The position numbers and the translations under genes are program-made. Positions 1-11,574 of a stretch of 64,000 bases of DNA are shown here, in pieces (position 1 is the stretch's first letter; every line of letters starts with the position of its first letter). The stretch is taken from the NCBI RefSeq assembly GCF_001704415.2, contig NC_030811.1, positions 620,001-684,000 on the forward strand, in the 5' to 3' direction. The DNA comes from Capra hircus. Taxonomy: Eukaryota; Chordata; Mammalia; Artiodactyla; Bovidae. The notes beneath the pieces are model-generated. The model was not told where the DNA came from. It saw nothing but the letters and a program-made list of their open reading frames with translations, and made no database searches.

Positions 1-1189
1 ACCCTGGGCATAACTGCAGGGAGCACATGGAACGGCCTCACCTGTCTCGTACTGGGAGGGCGTGGGTCCACGGCTCTGCGGGCAGGACCTGGCTCCAGCC
101 ACAGCTTCCCAGAGGTGTGTGGCTGGGAGACTCGTTCCCTTCCCAGATCCCAGTTAACCACAACTCAGGGGGAATGAATGGGGATTAATTACTGAGTTAA
201 ACGGTGCGAAGCAGAGTTTAATTTGGCATGTTAACAGGAAAAAAAATGCCATTTCGAGCCTCACATGAATGACTGGAGATGAGTTACAATTGATTCGGCT
301 CCATTTGAGCGGCTGCCACGCACAGGAACGCACATGCAGCTGGTGTGCCCGCAGGCTCCCTAGGCTCTGAGGGCCCCTTTGCTGCCATCCCTCAGGCTCG
401 GCTCCTGCAGGACTGGTCTTCTCACTCCTTGCCTGGCCACGCTTGCATCGCAGCTCAGGGGCCAACAAGCTGCCCTGGGAGCGCCCTGCGTCTCCGCCTC
501 TGGGGTGGCTGTCGGGTCACCTTGCAGGAGGCGGGCTGGCGTTCCCCTCCCCTCAGCGGCCCCGGGCCTGAATTCCCAGGGAGCCCCTGGACCACCTCTT
601 CTTACTCCTGGGCAGGCATTTCTGGGGGACTAGAGATGCCCATGTCAGAGGCTGAGGACTCGCTTCTTTGCATCTCATGGGGTGGCTCACAGCATAGCTG
701 GTGTGACCCTCGTGTTTGGATCTGGTGTGCTTTTGTCACCAGAGTAACCAGTCCTGGAGGGGACGGGGTTGTTTTACTGTTCTGAGTAAACAACGAGAGG
801 ACACACCCCGTGCATAAGAGTGTAGCTCCAGATCTTGCTGTCTGCAGCCTTCCTGGGGGGCCGGGGGCTAAGGAGGCAAGCTCCTGAGGGTCTACCCTGC
901 ATAGGGCGGGCGTGAGTGCCCTGATCCCAGACTCTCCAGCACACTGCCGACCAGCTTCACCTAGCCTGTCCTGCCACCGCTGCTGGACTCGGTCGGCCCC
1001 GCGGAGTGCATCCGTGTGCTTCGGGTTTTGGGGTGCTGTCCGAGGTCCATGCTGCATCACCCGCTCCCTGGGTTCACAGGTGACTGCAGCAGCCGCTCCC
1101 AGCTCTCCGTCAGTGCTCGTCCCAGGGGGCAGTTAGATGGTCCCTCTGGGGCCTTCGCCTCCCCAGGCCTCTCAAGGAATTCCTCCCGT
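1..1189. other. Unique sequence, no gene recognised
   Basis: GC-rich non-repetitive DNA. Open frames here are under 160 codons, overlap on both strands and resemble no protein family I know. I see no repeat family except the AT-rich patch listed separately. It may be intergenic or intronic. Confidence 0.5.
155..315. promoter_or_regulatory. AT-rich island, candidate conserved non-coding element
   Basis: A compact AT-rich patch in GC-rich surroundings. It has several homeobox-type TAAT cores (ATTAATTA near 184-191, TTTAATTT near 218) and two GTTAAC motifs. It matches no repeat family I can recognise. Regulatory function is inferred from composition only; a cross-mammal alignment would decide. 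Confidence 0.22.
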
Positions 1190-1287
1190 GGGACACGCCC
1201 TCTACCAGGACACGCCCCTGATGGGCACGCCCTCTGTCGGGACACGCCCCCGACGGGACACGCCCTCTGTTGGGACATGCCCTCCGG
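1190..1287. repeat. Short 16-bp minisatellite
   Basis: About six imperfect head-to-tail copies of a 16-17-bp unit built on GGACACGCCCTCTGTC. Copies differ at a few positions, for example CACGCCC becomes CATGCCC in the last one. C-rich on the plus strand. Confidence 0.8.
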
Positions 1288-3519
1288 CCAAGCAGTCCAT
1301 TCTTTTCCAGTGCCCACTGCCCGCCTGCTTACCCGTCCTCAGCTGTCGCCTGCCCGGGGTATCTCCCACCTGGGGGTCCCCCTCCCCACGGAGGAATGAG
1401 GGGAGATGGGAGGCAACATTGCCATCTCCCAGCGGAACGACACCTTTGAGGGGAGCACCCTGCGTGGGGTGCGTGTGTGTCTTAAGACGTCATTTCTTCC
1501 TTCTGTAGCAGTTTCTAGATTGACTTTCCAGTTAGCTCAATTAACTCTTCAAAGTCTTTAATTGTAAACACGGAAGAGGATAATGAATTGTCTAGCAGGT
1601 CAAACCTTCTTGCATGTTTTCCATTGTATCCCAACCAGGGCTGTTTAGAGCGTTCTGCGGGGAAAGTTACCTTGACGTGCCAGTTATGAACAGTGTCTCC
1701 TACGAGGTCCCTGGTCCCTGGGTCTGCCCGTGATCTCAGCCTGTGACAGCTTCTTGGCGGATGAGCAGTCTGTGCAGACTCCTGAGGCTCTGTGGCTCCT
1801 TCTCTTGGGTCATGGTTTGCCGTGGTGATGTCCAGTGGGCCACACTGCCGGGTTCCGTGCAGGCGGGTGCGGGCGTGAGACCCGCCCCCCACCCCGTGCC
1901 CACCAGGGCTCCTTTCTGGCCTGAGTCTCTGCTCATCAATGCTCTGGTTTCGGTTTTGGTCTTATAAGTACTAGCTCTTGGTGTCTACTGAGGAATGTCA
2001 CTGACAGAGAAGAGAGCTGTTGGGCAGGCGTGTCGGGGCCTGGGTGGAGCAAGTTAAGCCAAGTAGACTTTGTCAGTCAGGGCCAAGACGCTTCCCTGTT
2101 TGAGCTGTTTATTGAAGTGGTACCTGCCTTGCAGTTTTTTTCTTTTCCTTTCAAATGCCTAAAAATTTGTTTTTAAAGATACTTATGGCAACCTGTTTTT
2201 TTCCTGCATTAATGTTTAAAACAGCATTCCTTTCCCCAGTTTGTCATTGGTAACTGTTAGATGGTTGGACGGTCTGAGCTGTTTCTCAGAGCCAAGATTG
2301 GAGTTTTAATTAGCTCATTTCAGACGAATCTGGATTTTCTGAGGCTATGGCCATGCCTCTCTTGGGAGCCCCGTGTCTGCATCTCTGTGCTTTAGGAGGC
2401 GTCCACTGCTCAGGGTGGGCGCCCTCCCTCTCCCAGCCCCTGCCCATCCAGTTGCACAGTGATTGTAGCACGTCCCGTTGGGCGCAGGGCTGCGGTGTGG
2501 CCCCGTCTGCAGGCGCACCTTCTCCCCTGCTGAGCACAGATGATGTGGGCACGCGCCCTCTCTGCCCTGTGCAACATCAGCCTGCCCTCTTGGAGCTGTC
2601 CCAGGCGTGGGCTTCTGCTTACCTACCTGCCCACACTCACACCCTGAAGTGGCTCCTTATGGAGACAGTTGCTTGTTGCTCTTGAGGAGGGCTGTGGGTT
2701 TGCAGCAGGGAGGGTGTTACAGTTCTAACATATTTTCACGGCTGCTCCTTCTCCGCTCGTAGGACTTTGAGTCTAGAATTGCTGCAATCTTGAGAGAAAT
2801 GTGCTAAATCCTCATTCAGCTTTGGTTCGTTTTGCCGGAGGTGTTGGAGGAGACTGGGGTCTGGCACTGGGGGCCCTGAGCTCTTGATGCTTTTAGCCAT
2901 GGCCAGAGATGGGGTGAGCGGTACGTATGGTGTGCCCAGAGCTTGGCGTGTGCCTGTAGTCACACACTGTGAGAAGCACAAAAGTCTGTATTGTTAAGGC
3001 AAAATTTTATACTGAACCTGAGTCCTAGAGATTATATAGTGGTATTTTTTAAAAGCTTTTTTTTTTAATAGTCTCTGGGTAACCATGTGGGGCCTAGTTT
3101 CAGTGGTTTGGCCAGTACTATGTTGGTCAGTGGTCAGCAGCTAGCTCCGGGCGAGCTGTGTTGATTTGCAGTCAGTTTCTGTGGCCTAAACTTGGCCACT
3201 GGGCTGATTTCCAGTCAGCGCAGCTCCACCCTGGGGCAGCTGGGGAGACACCGTCAGGAGCCTTCACCGCTCCTGGGAGCCTCTGCCCGCCTGGGACGCA
3301 CAGGTTTCACAGGGCAGGTCTGCAGAGGGTCAGCTGGCGGCTGGGTAACAGCAGAGGTCTCTGCCTCGCCCGACTCAGGAGTGACCCCGCAGTCGAGCTC
3401 GGTGGGGCTGTTTTGGAATGTGCCCTGGCTGCCTCCCTGGCTCAGAGCCTGTGAGGGAGTCTGAGTGGATCCACACCCCTCACGTCTTTCTGGAAATGGT
3501 GCGCTTGCAGGAGGCTTTG
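1288..3519. other. Unique sequence, no gene recognised
   Basis: Mixed-GC single-copy DNA. No exon, RNA gene or repeat family is recognisable. A T-rich block near 2130-2225 is listed as a candidate regulatory island. Confidence 0.45.
2110..2345. promoter_or_regulatory. AT-rich island, candidate conserved non-coding element
   Basis: AT-rich block in GC-rich flanks with T-runs, GCATTAATG, an ATTGG (inverted CCAAT) near 2247 and TTTAATTAGC near 2305. No repeat family recognised. The regulatory role is only an inference from composition and motif density. Confidence 0.18.
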
Positions 3520-3715
3520 TGCTTTTCTGGGTGTTTTACACAGAAATCTCCTTAGGTTATCGCAACATCCCTGAGAGACTCTTTCCTCCTGAGATAATTT
3601 TGTCCTCATTTAGTGGATGGCAGACCTGATCTCGTCGATGTTGAATTTGGGTAAACAGGTCAGAATCAAATCTAGAACCAGGGCTGACCCACCGTCCCCC
3701 AGCTGAGCTCAGTGT
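3520..3715 (+). mobile_element. MIR-like ancient SINE relic
   Basis: The order of short blocks follows a MIR core and tail: a run of falling-off sequence with cctt/aggttatc and caacatccctgagag, then a TCCTCATTTAGTGGATGGCAG-like stretch, then GTAAACAGGTCAGAATCAAA and TCTAGAACCAGGGCTGAC. These resemble the MIR segments around the cross-species core and the variable-gene end. It is highly diverged, so the boundaries are approximate. Confidence 0.45.
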
Positions 3716-5620
3716 TTGCTTCTCACGACGGCACAGGGGGTGTTGGGGTCAGCGTTGTGGTTTTGCCATTTATGAATCTGCAGATGCTGCCACGGCGGGG
3801 AAATGGCCATCTGTGGTGAGGTGGGCGTTGAGGCGAGAGTGACCGAGTTGCAGGCACCTTCACAAGGGCCTGGGGCCTGGCTGGAAGCACCAGCCGGGCG
3901 AGCTGCCAACTGGTGTCATCTTGTTCCCTGAAGGCAGATTCCGACGATGGAATGAGCTGGGAGCCCCACGCTCACCCAAACCCCGGAGAGATCCTGGGCC
4001 GGGGCACGCATCACCCAGGGTCTCAGTTGCTTCTGCTCTCCTAAATATTAATCAGAGGAAACCGCCTGTGGAAGGGCCTCCCCTTTATTCATTTGGCTTG
4101 ACATTGGTTTCGTTAATGGGTTTTGAACTTGTTCTCAGAATTGGAAGAAATCACAGAGACTGGAAGCCAGGTGATACTGTGGGTGGGAGAGACCCTGTGG
4201 ACACAGCCTGTGGCCAGCCTGGGGCTTTGTCAGGAGGGCCGGCCCTGTGCAGACCTCCTCCGTCCTCGAGGAGGTGGCCCAGCTCCGCCGTCCTCCAGGG
4301 AGGAGGCGCTTCCTCAGCTGCCCGCTGTGAGGTCTGACGGGCCAGTTTCCTTTCCTGTTGTTTCCTCTTTTTTGGAAAAAAGTAGCAGCTCTGATTTTTG
4401 CTTAGAGTAGAACTGATCCCCTGGGAATACGTGGAGAGAAAGAGGGGGAAAGCATGATGGCCTGAAGGCCTCTTGGTGGGGGGGCCAGTCTGCACAGACC
4501 CCAGGCTCCCCAGATCCACATCCCCCACCGTGCTGCTCTGGGTCCGTGGAAGTTAGGCCACCTCAAGGTCACGTGTCCAGGTTTGTAAACATTGTGATGG
4601 TGAAGAGATTGGAGGTAGCACAAGATCAATGGAGGCGTTAAAGTAGCGACTACCTAGGGTGTGGTCCAGACGTGGACTGGCTTTAGCAAGACTGATGACC
4701 AGGGTTTTACGTCCTCAAGCAGCCAGTCCACCAGAATGTGGGCAGTCTGGACATCCTGTGGGTCCCAGCCCCTTCCCACAGTGTTGCCCGGTCTTCAGGG
4801 AGTCCCTGGCTGCCCGGGTGGGCTCACCCGGGACAGAACAGACCCTTCCCACCCTGGCACTTACTGGAGATTCTGGTAAGATGCAGAAATGTAAGAAATA
4901 AAAGGCAGATTATCCCACAGGCCACTAGAAAATCATACAGTTGGGAAAACCCACCATAGGATTGCGTTTTGAACAGTCTTAGTTCTTCAGCAAAACAGAA
5001 TAAATTGTATGTTCCCAGCTGCTGGAATAGAACACTGTGACCTTATTTGATTATAACCTGTGTCCAGATGGAATTCTTCCAGCTCTACTTTACGTTTTCC
5101 AGCGTCAGCCCTTGTTCCGATGGGAGGGAAACCCCCCCACGCCTTTGCTTACCACTGGCCAGGGCCTCTCCCTCACTTGCCCAGTGGACTGAACAGATGC
5201 TCTGAAGGCAGCTCTGATGGCTCGCAGGACACACATATTCTCATCTGCTTTGGGGAACCGAAATGCACTCCACCGTTACCCAGACCACTGAGGGTCCTGG
5301 GGACGGGGGCCGTGTCAGTTCACACGCCCGAGCCCAGGTCGCCAGCCCCACCTCTGGTCTGACCGGCTGGCCTCTGTGGCCGTCAGCCTCCACGTCACGT
5401 GTCCCCTTCTGCCCAGTGGCTGGGGTCAGGGGCCCGGGCTGCCGACGGCCAGTGTCCGCAGGCTGGCCGCTCTCGCCTGCCACAGACAGAGGTGCGTCAG
5501 CAACTTGCACTTGGTTTCTCTACCCTTTAAAAGGAATCACAAACAAAACAATGAGACCCAAACTTCACAGACACTCTTTACTTGTATTGGGTACAGTGAC
5601 TGAGCACACGCACAGGCAAC
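3716..5620. other. Unique sequence, no gene recognised
   Basis: Single-copy DNA of moderate to high GC. Open frames are short and overlap on both strands. The piece near 4030-4130 (CTAAATATTAATCAG, then a TTTATTCATTTGG block) is less GC-rich than its flanks but too short to call. Confidence 0.45.
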
Positions 5621-6880
5621 ACGCACCGGCTGACAGCCCGGCTGACGGGCCGACTGACAGCCCAGCCACAGCCCGAGTGACGGCCCAGCCACAGCCCGAG
5701 TGACAGCCCGACTGACGGCCCGGCTCACGGCCCGACTGACGGCGGGCCGACTCACAGCCCGGCTCACAGCCCAACCACAGCCCGACTGATGGCCCGGCTC
5801 ACGGCCCGGCTCACGGCCCAGCCACAGCCCGACTGATGGCCTGGCTCACGGCCCGGCTCACGGCCCGACTGACAGCCCAGCCACAGCCCGAGTGACGGCC
5901 CGGCTCACAGCCCGACTGATGGCGGGCCGACTCACAGCCCGGCTCACAGCCCGACTGACGGCCCAGCCACAGCCCGACTGATGGCCCGGCTCACGGCCCG
6001 GCTCACAGCCCAGCTCACAGCCCAACTGACGGCCCAGCCACAGCCCGAGTGACAGCCCGGCTGATGGGCCGACTCACAGCCCGGCTCACAGCCCGACTGA
6101 CAGCCCAGCCACAGCCCGAGTGACAGCCCGGCTGACGGCCCGACTCACAGGCCGGCTCACGGCCTGACTGACGGCCCAGCCACAGCCCGACTGACGGCCC
6201 AGCTCACGGCCTGACTCACAGGCCGGCTCATGGCCCGACTCACAGCCCGACTGACGGCCCAGCCACAGCCCGACTGACAGCCTGGCTCACAGCCCAACTG
6301 ACGGCCCAGCCACAGCCCGAGTGACAGCCCGGCTCACAGCCCAACTGACGGCCCAGCCACAGCCCGAGTGACAGCCCGGCTCACAGCCCGACTGACAGCC
6401 CGGCTCACGGCCCGACTGACGGCCTGGCTCACAATCCGACTGATGGCCCGGCTCACAGCCCAACTGACGGCCTGAAGCCTGGCTCATGGCCCGACTGATA
6501 GCCCAGCTCACTGCCCAACTGATGGCCTGAAGCCTGGCTCACGGCCCGACTCAGAGCCCGACTGACGGCCCAGCCACAGCCCGACTGATGGCCCGGCTCA
6601 CGGACTGACTCACAGGCCGGCTCACGGCCCGACTGACGGCCCGGCTCATGGCCCAACTGACGGCCTGAAGCCCGGCTCACACCCCGACTGATGGCCCGGC
6701 TCACAGCCCAACTGAGGGCCCGACTCACAGCCCGGCTCACGGCCCAACTGACGGCCTGAAGCCTGGCTCACAGCCCGACTGATGGCCCGGCTCACAGCCC
6801 GACTGATGGCCCGGCTCACGGCCCGACTGACAGTGTGACTGACGGCCCATCTGACCGCCCGGCTGACAGCGTGGTGGCAG
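5621..6880. repeat. 12-bp GC-rich minisatellite, about 1.25 kb
   Basis: Roughly 100 tandem copies of an 11-12-bp unit close to ACAGCCCGACTG / ACGGCCCGGCTC. Adjacent units alternate at two or three variable positions. 11-bp versions (ACAGCCCAGCC type) are interspersed, so the reading frame shifts. In the right half a longer module containing GGCCTGAAGCCTGGCTCA recurs near 6471, 6526, 6663 and 6754, showing higher-order organisation. The minus strand has G-triplets about every 12 bp. Open frames across it (SRAVSRAV-type peptides) are products of the repeat. Confidence 0.93.
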
Positions 6881-7099
6881 TGTCAGCTGCACAGCGAGGG
6901 GGCTCAGCCACAGACACACGTGCACACTGCTGCTAGACCCCGGTCTTCACGTTTGGGGTCTGTTCGCTGTGGATTACGTTTTTATCTTCTTAATCTGAAG
7001 GCCGATGCCGTTGATTGTCTGGTGTGTGTATGTGTAAGCGCCTTCGTGCACACACCGTTGTCCTGATTTCTGAGGCATGGACAGAATGGGCTGAGAGGC
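6881..7099. other. Short unique spacer
   Basis: Non-repetitive sequence between the 12-bp array and the MIR-like relic. Nothing recognisable. Confidence 0.4.
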
Positions 7100-7470
7100 A
7101 CGGCACTCAGGGCCAGTCTAGGCTCTGCCGCCAGCCTTTCCTGGCCTTGCTATTTAAGTGAATTCTTCATGGAAGGAGCTTTCTCCTCCTCGGAAAGAGC
7201 CCGTTTTCTTACCTGTAAAATGAGGTGTTTGACTACATCACGGTGCGTAGCTCCATCAGGGGTTGCTGACCGTGGCTGTGCATTGAGGCTTTTAAACAAC
7301 TGATGGCCAGGCATTGCCAGGGTCGGGGAGAGGGGATTGGTGTCAGCTCTTTCCTTTCCTGTTTTAAAGCTCCCCGAAGCAGTTCTAGCTCACAGCCATA
7401 ACTGAGAAACACTGGGCCAGATGATTCCTAAGAAACCTTCCAACCCTGAAAATTCCTCAACATCTACACT
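7100..7470 (+). mobile_element. MIR-like ancient SINE relic(s)
   Basis: Blocks match the expected MIR order: GGCTCTGCC near 7119, CCTGGCCTTGC near 7139, TTTTCTTACCTGTAAAATGA near 7203, and further right CTGGGCCAGATGATTCCTAA followed by CTTCCAACCCTGAAAATTCC. The last piece is the usual MIR variant tail. The middle (7260-7400) is unclear, so this may be two fragments or one relic with an insertion. Confidence 0.5.
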
Positions 7471-8105
7471 GAAATGCCAGCTGTGCTTTGTGCAACAAAG
7501 CCAAGCATATGGAGGGCAGTCCAGTCTCCTCAGTGTTACTTGTATGGTTTGTTAGCAAGAGCATCATTAACATAGAAGACAGTTCTCTGTGGACGTGCAA
7601 ATCAGTGCACACGATGAGTCTGCCACTTAAGAAACTGCAGATTCCAACACAAGGCTGTCTTAGGTAAATAACCCTAGTCCAAGGCATTGACAGTGTTCTG
7701 CACTTCGTTATTTAGGATATTTCCCCAAACACAGAAGACTGTAAACAGCTATAAGTATTATTAACACCTGCACAGTGTTATATAATTTATGGGAGATTTC
7801 GTACACTTTATTTCATTTGGGCCTCAAAATACCAGTTGCACCGTAGACTGGCTGCTTGTCCGGCCCTTTGCTCAGGTGGAGACAGGACAGGGTGCCTGGC
7901 AGAACAGGGATGTAAACAGTTGGCACAACTCAGTATAACCCGACCCCCCAACAAGGCCAGACCTGGTGTGGGGCTGCCAGATCTTTGGCAGTAGAATTAC
8001 CGAAGTTCTGAAGGCCAGCGGCTCAAACGTGTGCCGTGGAAAGCGAGGGAGGGAGTGCCGGGCTAAGTGCAAATGTGTCCTTCCTGTCGCAGCACGAAGC
8101 ACCAT
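7471..8105. other. Mostly unique sequence
   Basis: No gene recognised. The stretch near 7755-7840 (CACAGTGTTATATAATTTAT, then a CATTTGGGCCTCA block) faintly resembles the low-copy end of MIR/L2 relics, but is too diverged for a firm call. Confidence 0.35.
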
Positions 8106-8690
8106 CCAACAGAGACCCCCGAGGAAGGCAGGGCACCCGGGTCAGGGTCTGAAACACCGCCCAACAGAGAGACCCCCAGGGACAGGGCAGGGCACCTGGG
8201 TCAGGGTCTGAAACACCACCCAACAGAGAGACCCCCGGGGACGGGGCAGGGAGCCCGGGTCAGGGTCTGAAACATCGCCCATCAGAGAGACCCCTGGGGA
8301 GGGTGTAGGGTGCCTGGGTCAGGGTCTGAAACACCACCCATCAGAGAGACCCCCGGGGACGGGGCAGGGCACCTGGGTCAGGGTCTGAAACACCACCCAA
8401 CAGAGAGACCCCCGGGGACGGGGCAGGGCACCTGGGTCAGGGTCTGAAACATCGCCCAACAGAGAGACCCCCGGGGAGGGGGTAGGGAGCCCAGGTCAGG
8501 GTCTGAAACATCGTCCAACAGAGAGATCCCAAGGGAGGGGGCAGGGCACCCGGGTCAGGGTCTGAAACACCACCCAACAGAGCCCAGGGGAGGACAGAGT
8601 GCCTAGGTCAGGGTCTGAAACATCGTCCAACAGAGAGATCCCAGGGGAGGGGGCAGGGCGCCCAGGTCAGGGTCTGAAAGTAGGGCCCCA
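8106..8690. repeat. 59-bp minisatellite, about 10 copies
   Basis: The anchor GTCAGGGTCTGAAAC occurs at 8141, 8200, 8259, 8318, 8377, 8436, 8495, 8554, 8607 and 8666. Spacing is exactly 59 bp except one 53-bp unit where a block was lost. Each unit also holds CCAACAGAGAGACCCCC and a GGGGACGGGGCAGGG-like run. Copies differ by scattered substitutions (CACC/ATCG, GACG/GAGG). Confidence 0.95.
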
Positions 8691-8894
8691 AGTGAGCAGC
8701 CTCACAGCGTGACCTGGGAGCTCTATGTGGGAGCCTCAGGAGGTCAGAGGCCCTCTGCCCAATTCCCCCAGTGCCCAGGTGCAGCAGGTGCCCTGTGGGC
8801 CAGCCCTCAGCAGGCACCCGCTGGAGACCAGGTACTTAGGGCAATGTCCAGTGCATGGGACCTCTCACCAATCTGGGCTCGCTGTGCGTGTGGT

Positions 8895-9020
8895 TTCCAG
8901 GCTGTCTGCTCCTAGAGTGTGAGCTGCATGGCGGGGTCTTGCCTGTCTGGCTAATTGATGTTTCTGGGCACCTACAGCAGTGTCCGTGGCAGAGCTGGTC
9001 ACAGCAGATGTCAGTTTATT
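8895..9020 (+). mobile_element. L2-like LINE 3'-end relic
   Basis: Matches the characteristic order of an L2 3' end: CTCCTAGAGTGTGAGCTGCA, GGGGTCTTGCCTGTCTGG, then GGCACCTACAGCAGTGTCCG. These correspond to the known L2 tail (a TAGACTGTAAGCTCC-type start and GCACAGTGCCTGGCA-type end). The element is old, so the edges are approximate. Confidence 0.5.
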
Positions 9021-9420
9021 TTGTGTTCATGGGACGTCGTGCTTTAAACTTTCCCTCAGTTAACTTTATCAAAGGGATGCATATGCATGGTTTAAACAGT
9101 CAGTTGGCGTGAGGTTCTAATAAAGTCAGAACACTCTGCCAGCCTGCCCAGGCCGCCTACCTACGGCTGCCGCCTGGCTGTCCAGCCTATCTAGTGGCCA
9201 CCGTGCATTCACATTGTGCGCTTCTGCCCTGGGCCACTGGGGTCCCCTGGTCCTCCTCTTGCTCCTGTTGTAACAGAGCAGGACCCTGTGGGGCCTTCCC
9301 AGAACAGACTCTGCACCCTTGCCCCAGTCCTCTGTTTACATTTTGTCTGTAGAAAAACATTGAAGAATAAATTTAATCAGAGAAGTCAGAAAATGCCGAA
9401 ACAAAGGGAAATAGTCAAAA
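9021..9420. other. Unique sequence, no gene recognised
   Basis: No exon or repeat family recognised. The right end is A-rich and leads into the BovB insertion site. Confidence 0.4.
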
Positions 9421-9432
9421 TGAAATAATGAT

Positions 9433-10105
9433 GTTGTTCAGTCGCTCAGTCGTGTCTGACTGTTTGCAACCCCAGGCTTCCCTGTCCTTCACTATCTCCT
9501 GGAGTTCGCTCAAACTCACGTCCATCGAGTCGGTGATGCCATCCAGCCATCTCATCCTCTGTCGTCCCCTTCTCCTCCCGCCTCCAATCTTGCCCAGCAT
9601 ATAGGGTTTTTTCCAACTAGTCAGCTCTTCCAGTCAGTTCGTCAGAGTATTGGAGTTTCAGCTTCAGCATCAATCCTTCCAATGACTATTCAGGACTGAT
9701 TTTCTTTAGGATTGACTATTTGATCTCCTTGTAGTCCAAGGGACTCGCAAGAGTTTTTTCTAGTACCACGATTCAAAAGCATCCATTTTTCCATGCTCAG
9801 CCTACCTTATGATCCAACTCTCACATCCATACATAACTACTGGAAAAACCATACCTTTGACTATACACACCTTTGTCAGCAAAGTGATGTCTGGTTTTTA
9901 ATATGTTGTCTAGGTTTGTCGTAGCTTTTCTTCCAAGGAGCAAGAGTCTTTTAATTTCCTGGTTGCAATCACTGTTCGTGATGGTTTTAGAGCCCAAGAA
10001 AATAACATCTGTCACTGTTTCCATTGTTTCCCCATCTATTTGCTATGAAGTGATGGGACCAGGTGCCCTTATCTTAGTTTTTCTAATGTTGAATTTTTTG
10101 AATGC
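9433..10105 (-). mobile_element. LINE BovB (RTE) 3' fragment
   Basis: Reverse complement of the BovB 3' third. It starts with GTTGTTCAGTCGCTCAGTCG, the standard BovB terminus. The minus strand encodes the C-terminal ORF2 tail in broken frames (RMRWLDGITDSMDVSLSEL near 9460-9560 and FLGSKTITNSDCNQEIKR near 9950-10010). The 5' end is truncated, so neither the endonuclease nor the reverse transcriptase core is present. Flanks TGAAATAATGAT (9421-9432) and TGAAATAGTAAT (10106-10117) are a possible diverged target duplication. Confidence 0.93.
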
Positions 10106-10119
10106 TGAAATAGTAATAG

Positions 10120-10420
10120 TTTAGCTATTAAAGAGTCAAGGAACTTCAGTCCTCCTTAAGGACTGCAGGCAGTATTCTGAGCCATGTCCTCTGGGCTGGT
10201 TTGTGCATGCCAAAAGCCCCACCGGGCGGAAGACGTCAACTGCATGATGAGCAGACTGCAGCCATGGTGTGAGCTGGCAGCCTGGAGAACTGGCCTCCAG
10301 GAAATGGGAAGAAACCAGCCCTGGGACTGGAGACTAACCATGCTTAAAACAAGATGGCGCTGGTCAGACCACCACCAATTTCAAGACAACTGTCAGAGCT
10401 GCCTATTTCCCAGCTGACGT
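10120..10420 (+). mobile_element. LTR-like endogenous retroviral fragment (tentative)
   Basis: This block, with GAGCCATGTCCTCTGGGCTGG, the CCAAAAGCCCCACC and CAGACTGCAGCCATG segments, and AACCATGCTTAAAACAAGAT followed by GGCGCTGG, looks like part of a ruminant class I-type LTR as I remember that sequence type. No TG/CA ends or target duplication are visible. Family assignment is uncertain. Confidence 0.35.
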
Positions 10421-11574
10421 GTTGGGGTGGCGAGAGGGCTCTTGGGAGCATGCGGTGCAGACGGGCTGCAGATGGGCCGCTTAGGTGGGGTTGAGCTGCA
10501 GAATTGTCTCCCCCTGAGAAGGAGGGAGGCCCCTGTTTTAGCTCTTTCCTGGTTCCTAGAGGGCTGTGGGTGGGGCTTCCCGGCATTAGGCTGAGCGCTG
10601 CGTAGCTCAGGCACCTGGGAGAGTCTCCAGTGGTGCTGTGTCCACTGTAGACTCCTGCCTCAGTGCTCCCCGTGTCCAGAGCCCTAGGCCAGGGCAGACC
10701 CACGTGGACTCCTTGCTCTGCTCCTGGTTTGTACTCAGCATGTGGTGGGAAGTGCTGGGGGTCTGACAGTCTATGAACTGTTTCTTGGGGTCCGAGGCAG
10801 GCAAGGGGCCTCACGCCCGCTTTGCCCACTTCCCGAGTTCCAGACGGCAGAGTGTCCCCCAGCCCCATGGCCTGTCCCAGGGCTGGGTCTGAGTTACTCC
10901 TCCGGGGGTGGGTGGGGGGCAAGTACCGACCTCCATGCATCCCACGGAGAAGGCCAGCTGCTGTGGGGCACCGCTCGTGGGTGCCCCGAGCATGACAGGG
11001 TGAAGCTCCCTGCCTGCTGTGCTGAGAGGCGTGAGATGCCCCGCTCTGGACTGCGATGTCCCGGGGAGACACACGGAGCTGAGCGCTCTCACACCCACGT
11101 GCTACTGCAACTATCTGGACATGGGGGACCCTGCGTGGGGCGCAGCGTCATCTGTGGTCTGAGCGCCTATCACTCCTCACTCTTTCCCAAACATTGTCGT
11201 CGACAGAGAGGGTAGCATGGAAGAAGCCTGGGTGCTTGAGTGGAAATGGGAACCAAACTTAAAAATCTCCACAGATACTGCTTTGGGCAGAAGTAGGTGA
11301 AAAAGCGTCCTGCAGATTAATGATTATTAAAAGTCATTCAAGGGTGATCTTTTTTCCTATTCAAATCTGTTCCCAATTTTATCTGATTCCCTTAAGATCA
11401 GAGGTTTTAAACAATGTACTTTGGTTTTCTCGTTTGTTTCCTCTATCCTGAGACAGGCTCCTCTCCAGTCGTGGGTAGCGGCAGTCAGTCTGTCCTGTGG
11501 GGTAAGAGGCCTTGCTCCCTGGGCACGAGCAGGCTGGGCGGGAGGCGTGCTGAGTCCCAGTGGCCTGTGCGTGT
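10421..11574. other. Unique GC-rich sequence
   Basis: Single-copy GC-rich DNA. A 242-codon minus-strand open frame (10344-11072) runs through it and into the LTR-like fragment. It is proline/serine/glycine-rich, resembles no known protein and has a second open frame opposite. I treat it as chance. Confidence 0.45.

Noticed and set aside
8106..8690. CRISPR-like regular repeats (also 44433-44944)
   Set aside because: Whole units are repeated with no unique spacers between constant repeats, no cas genes, and the genome is clearly mammalian. These are ordinary VNTRs.
10344..11072. 242-codon minus-strand frame
   Set aside because: No known domain, proline/serine-rich, runs into an LTR-like fragment, with opposing open frames.
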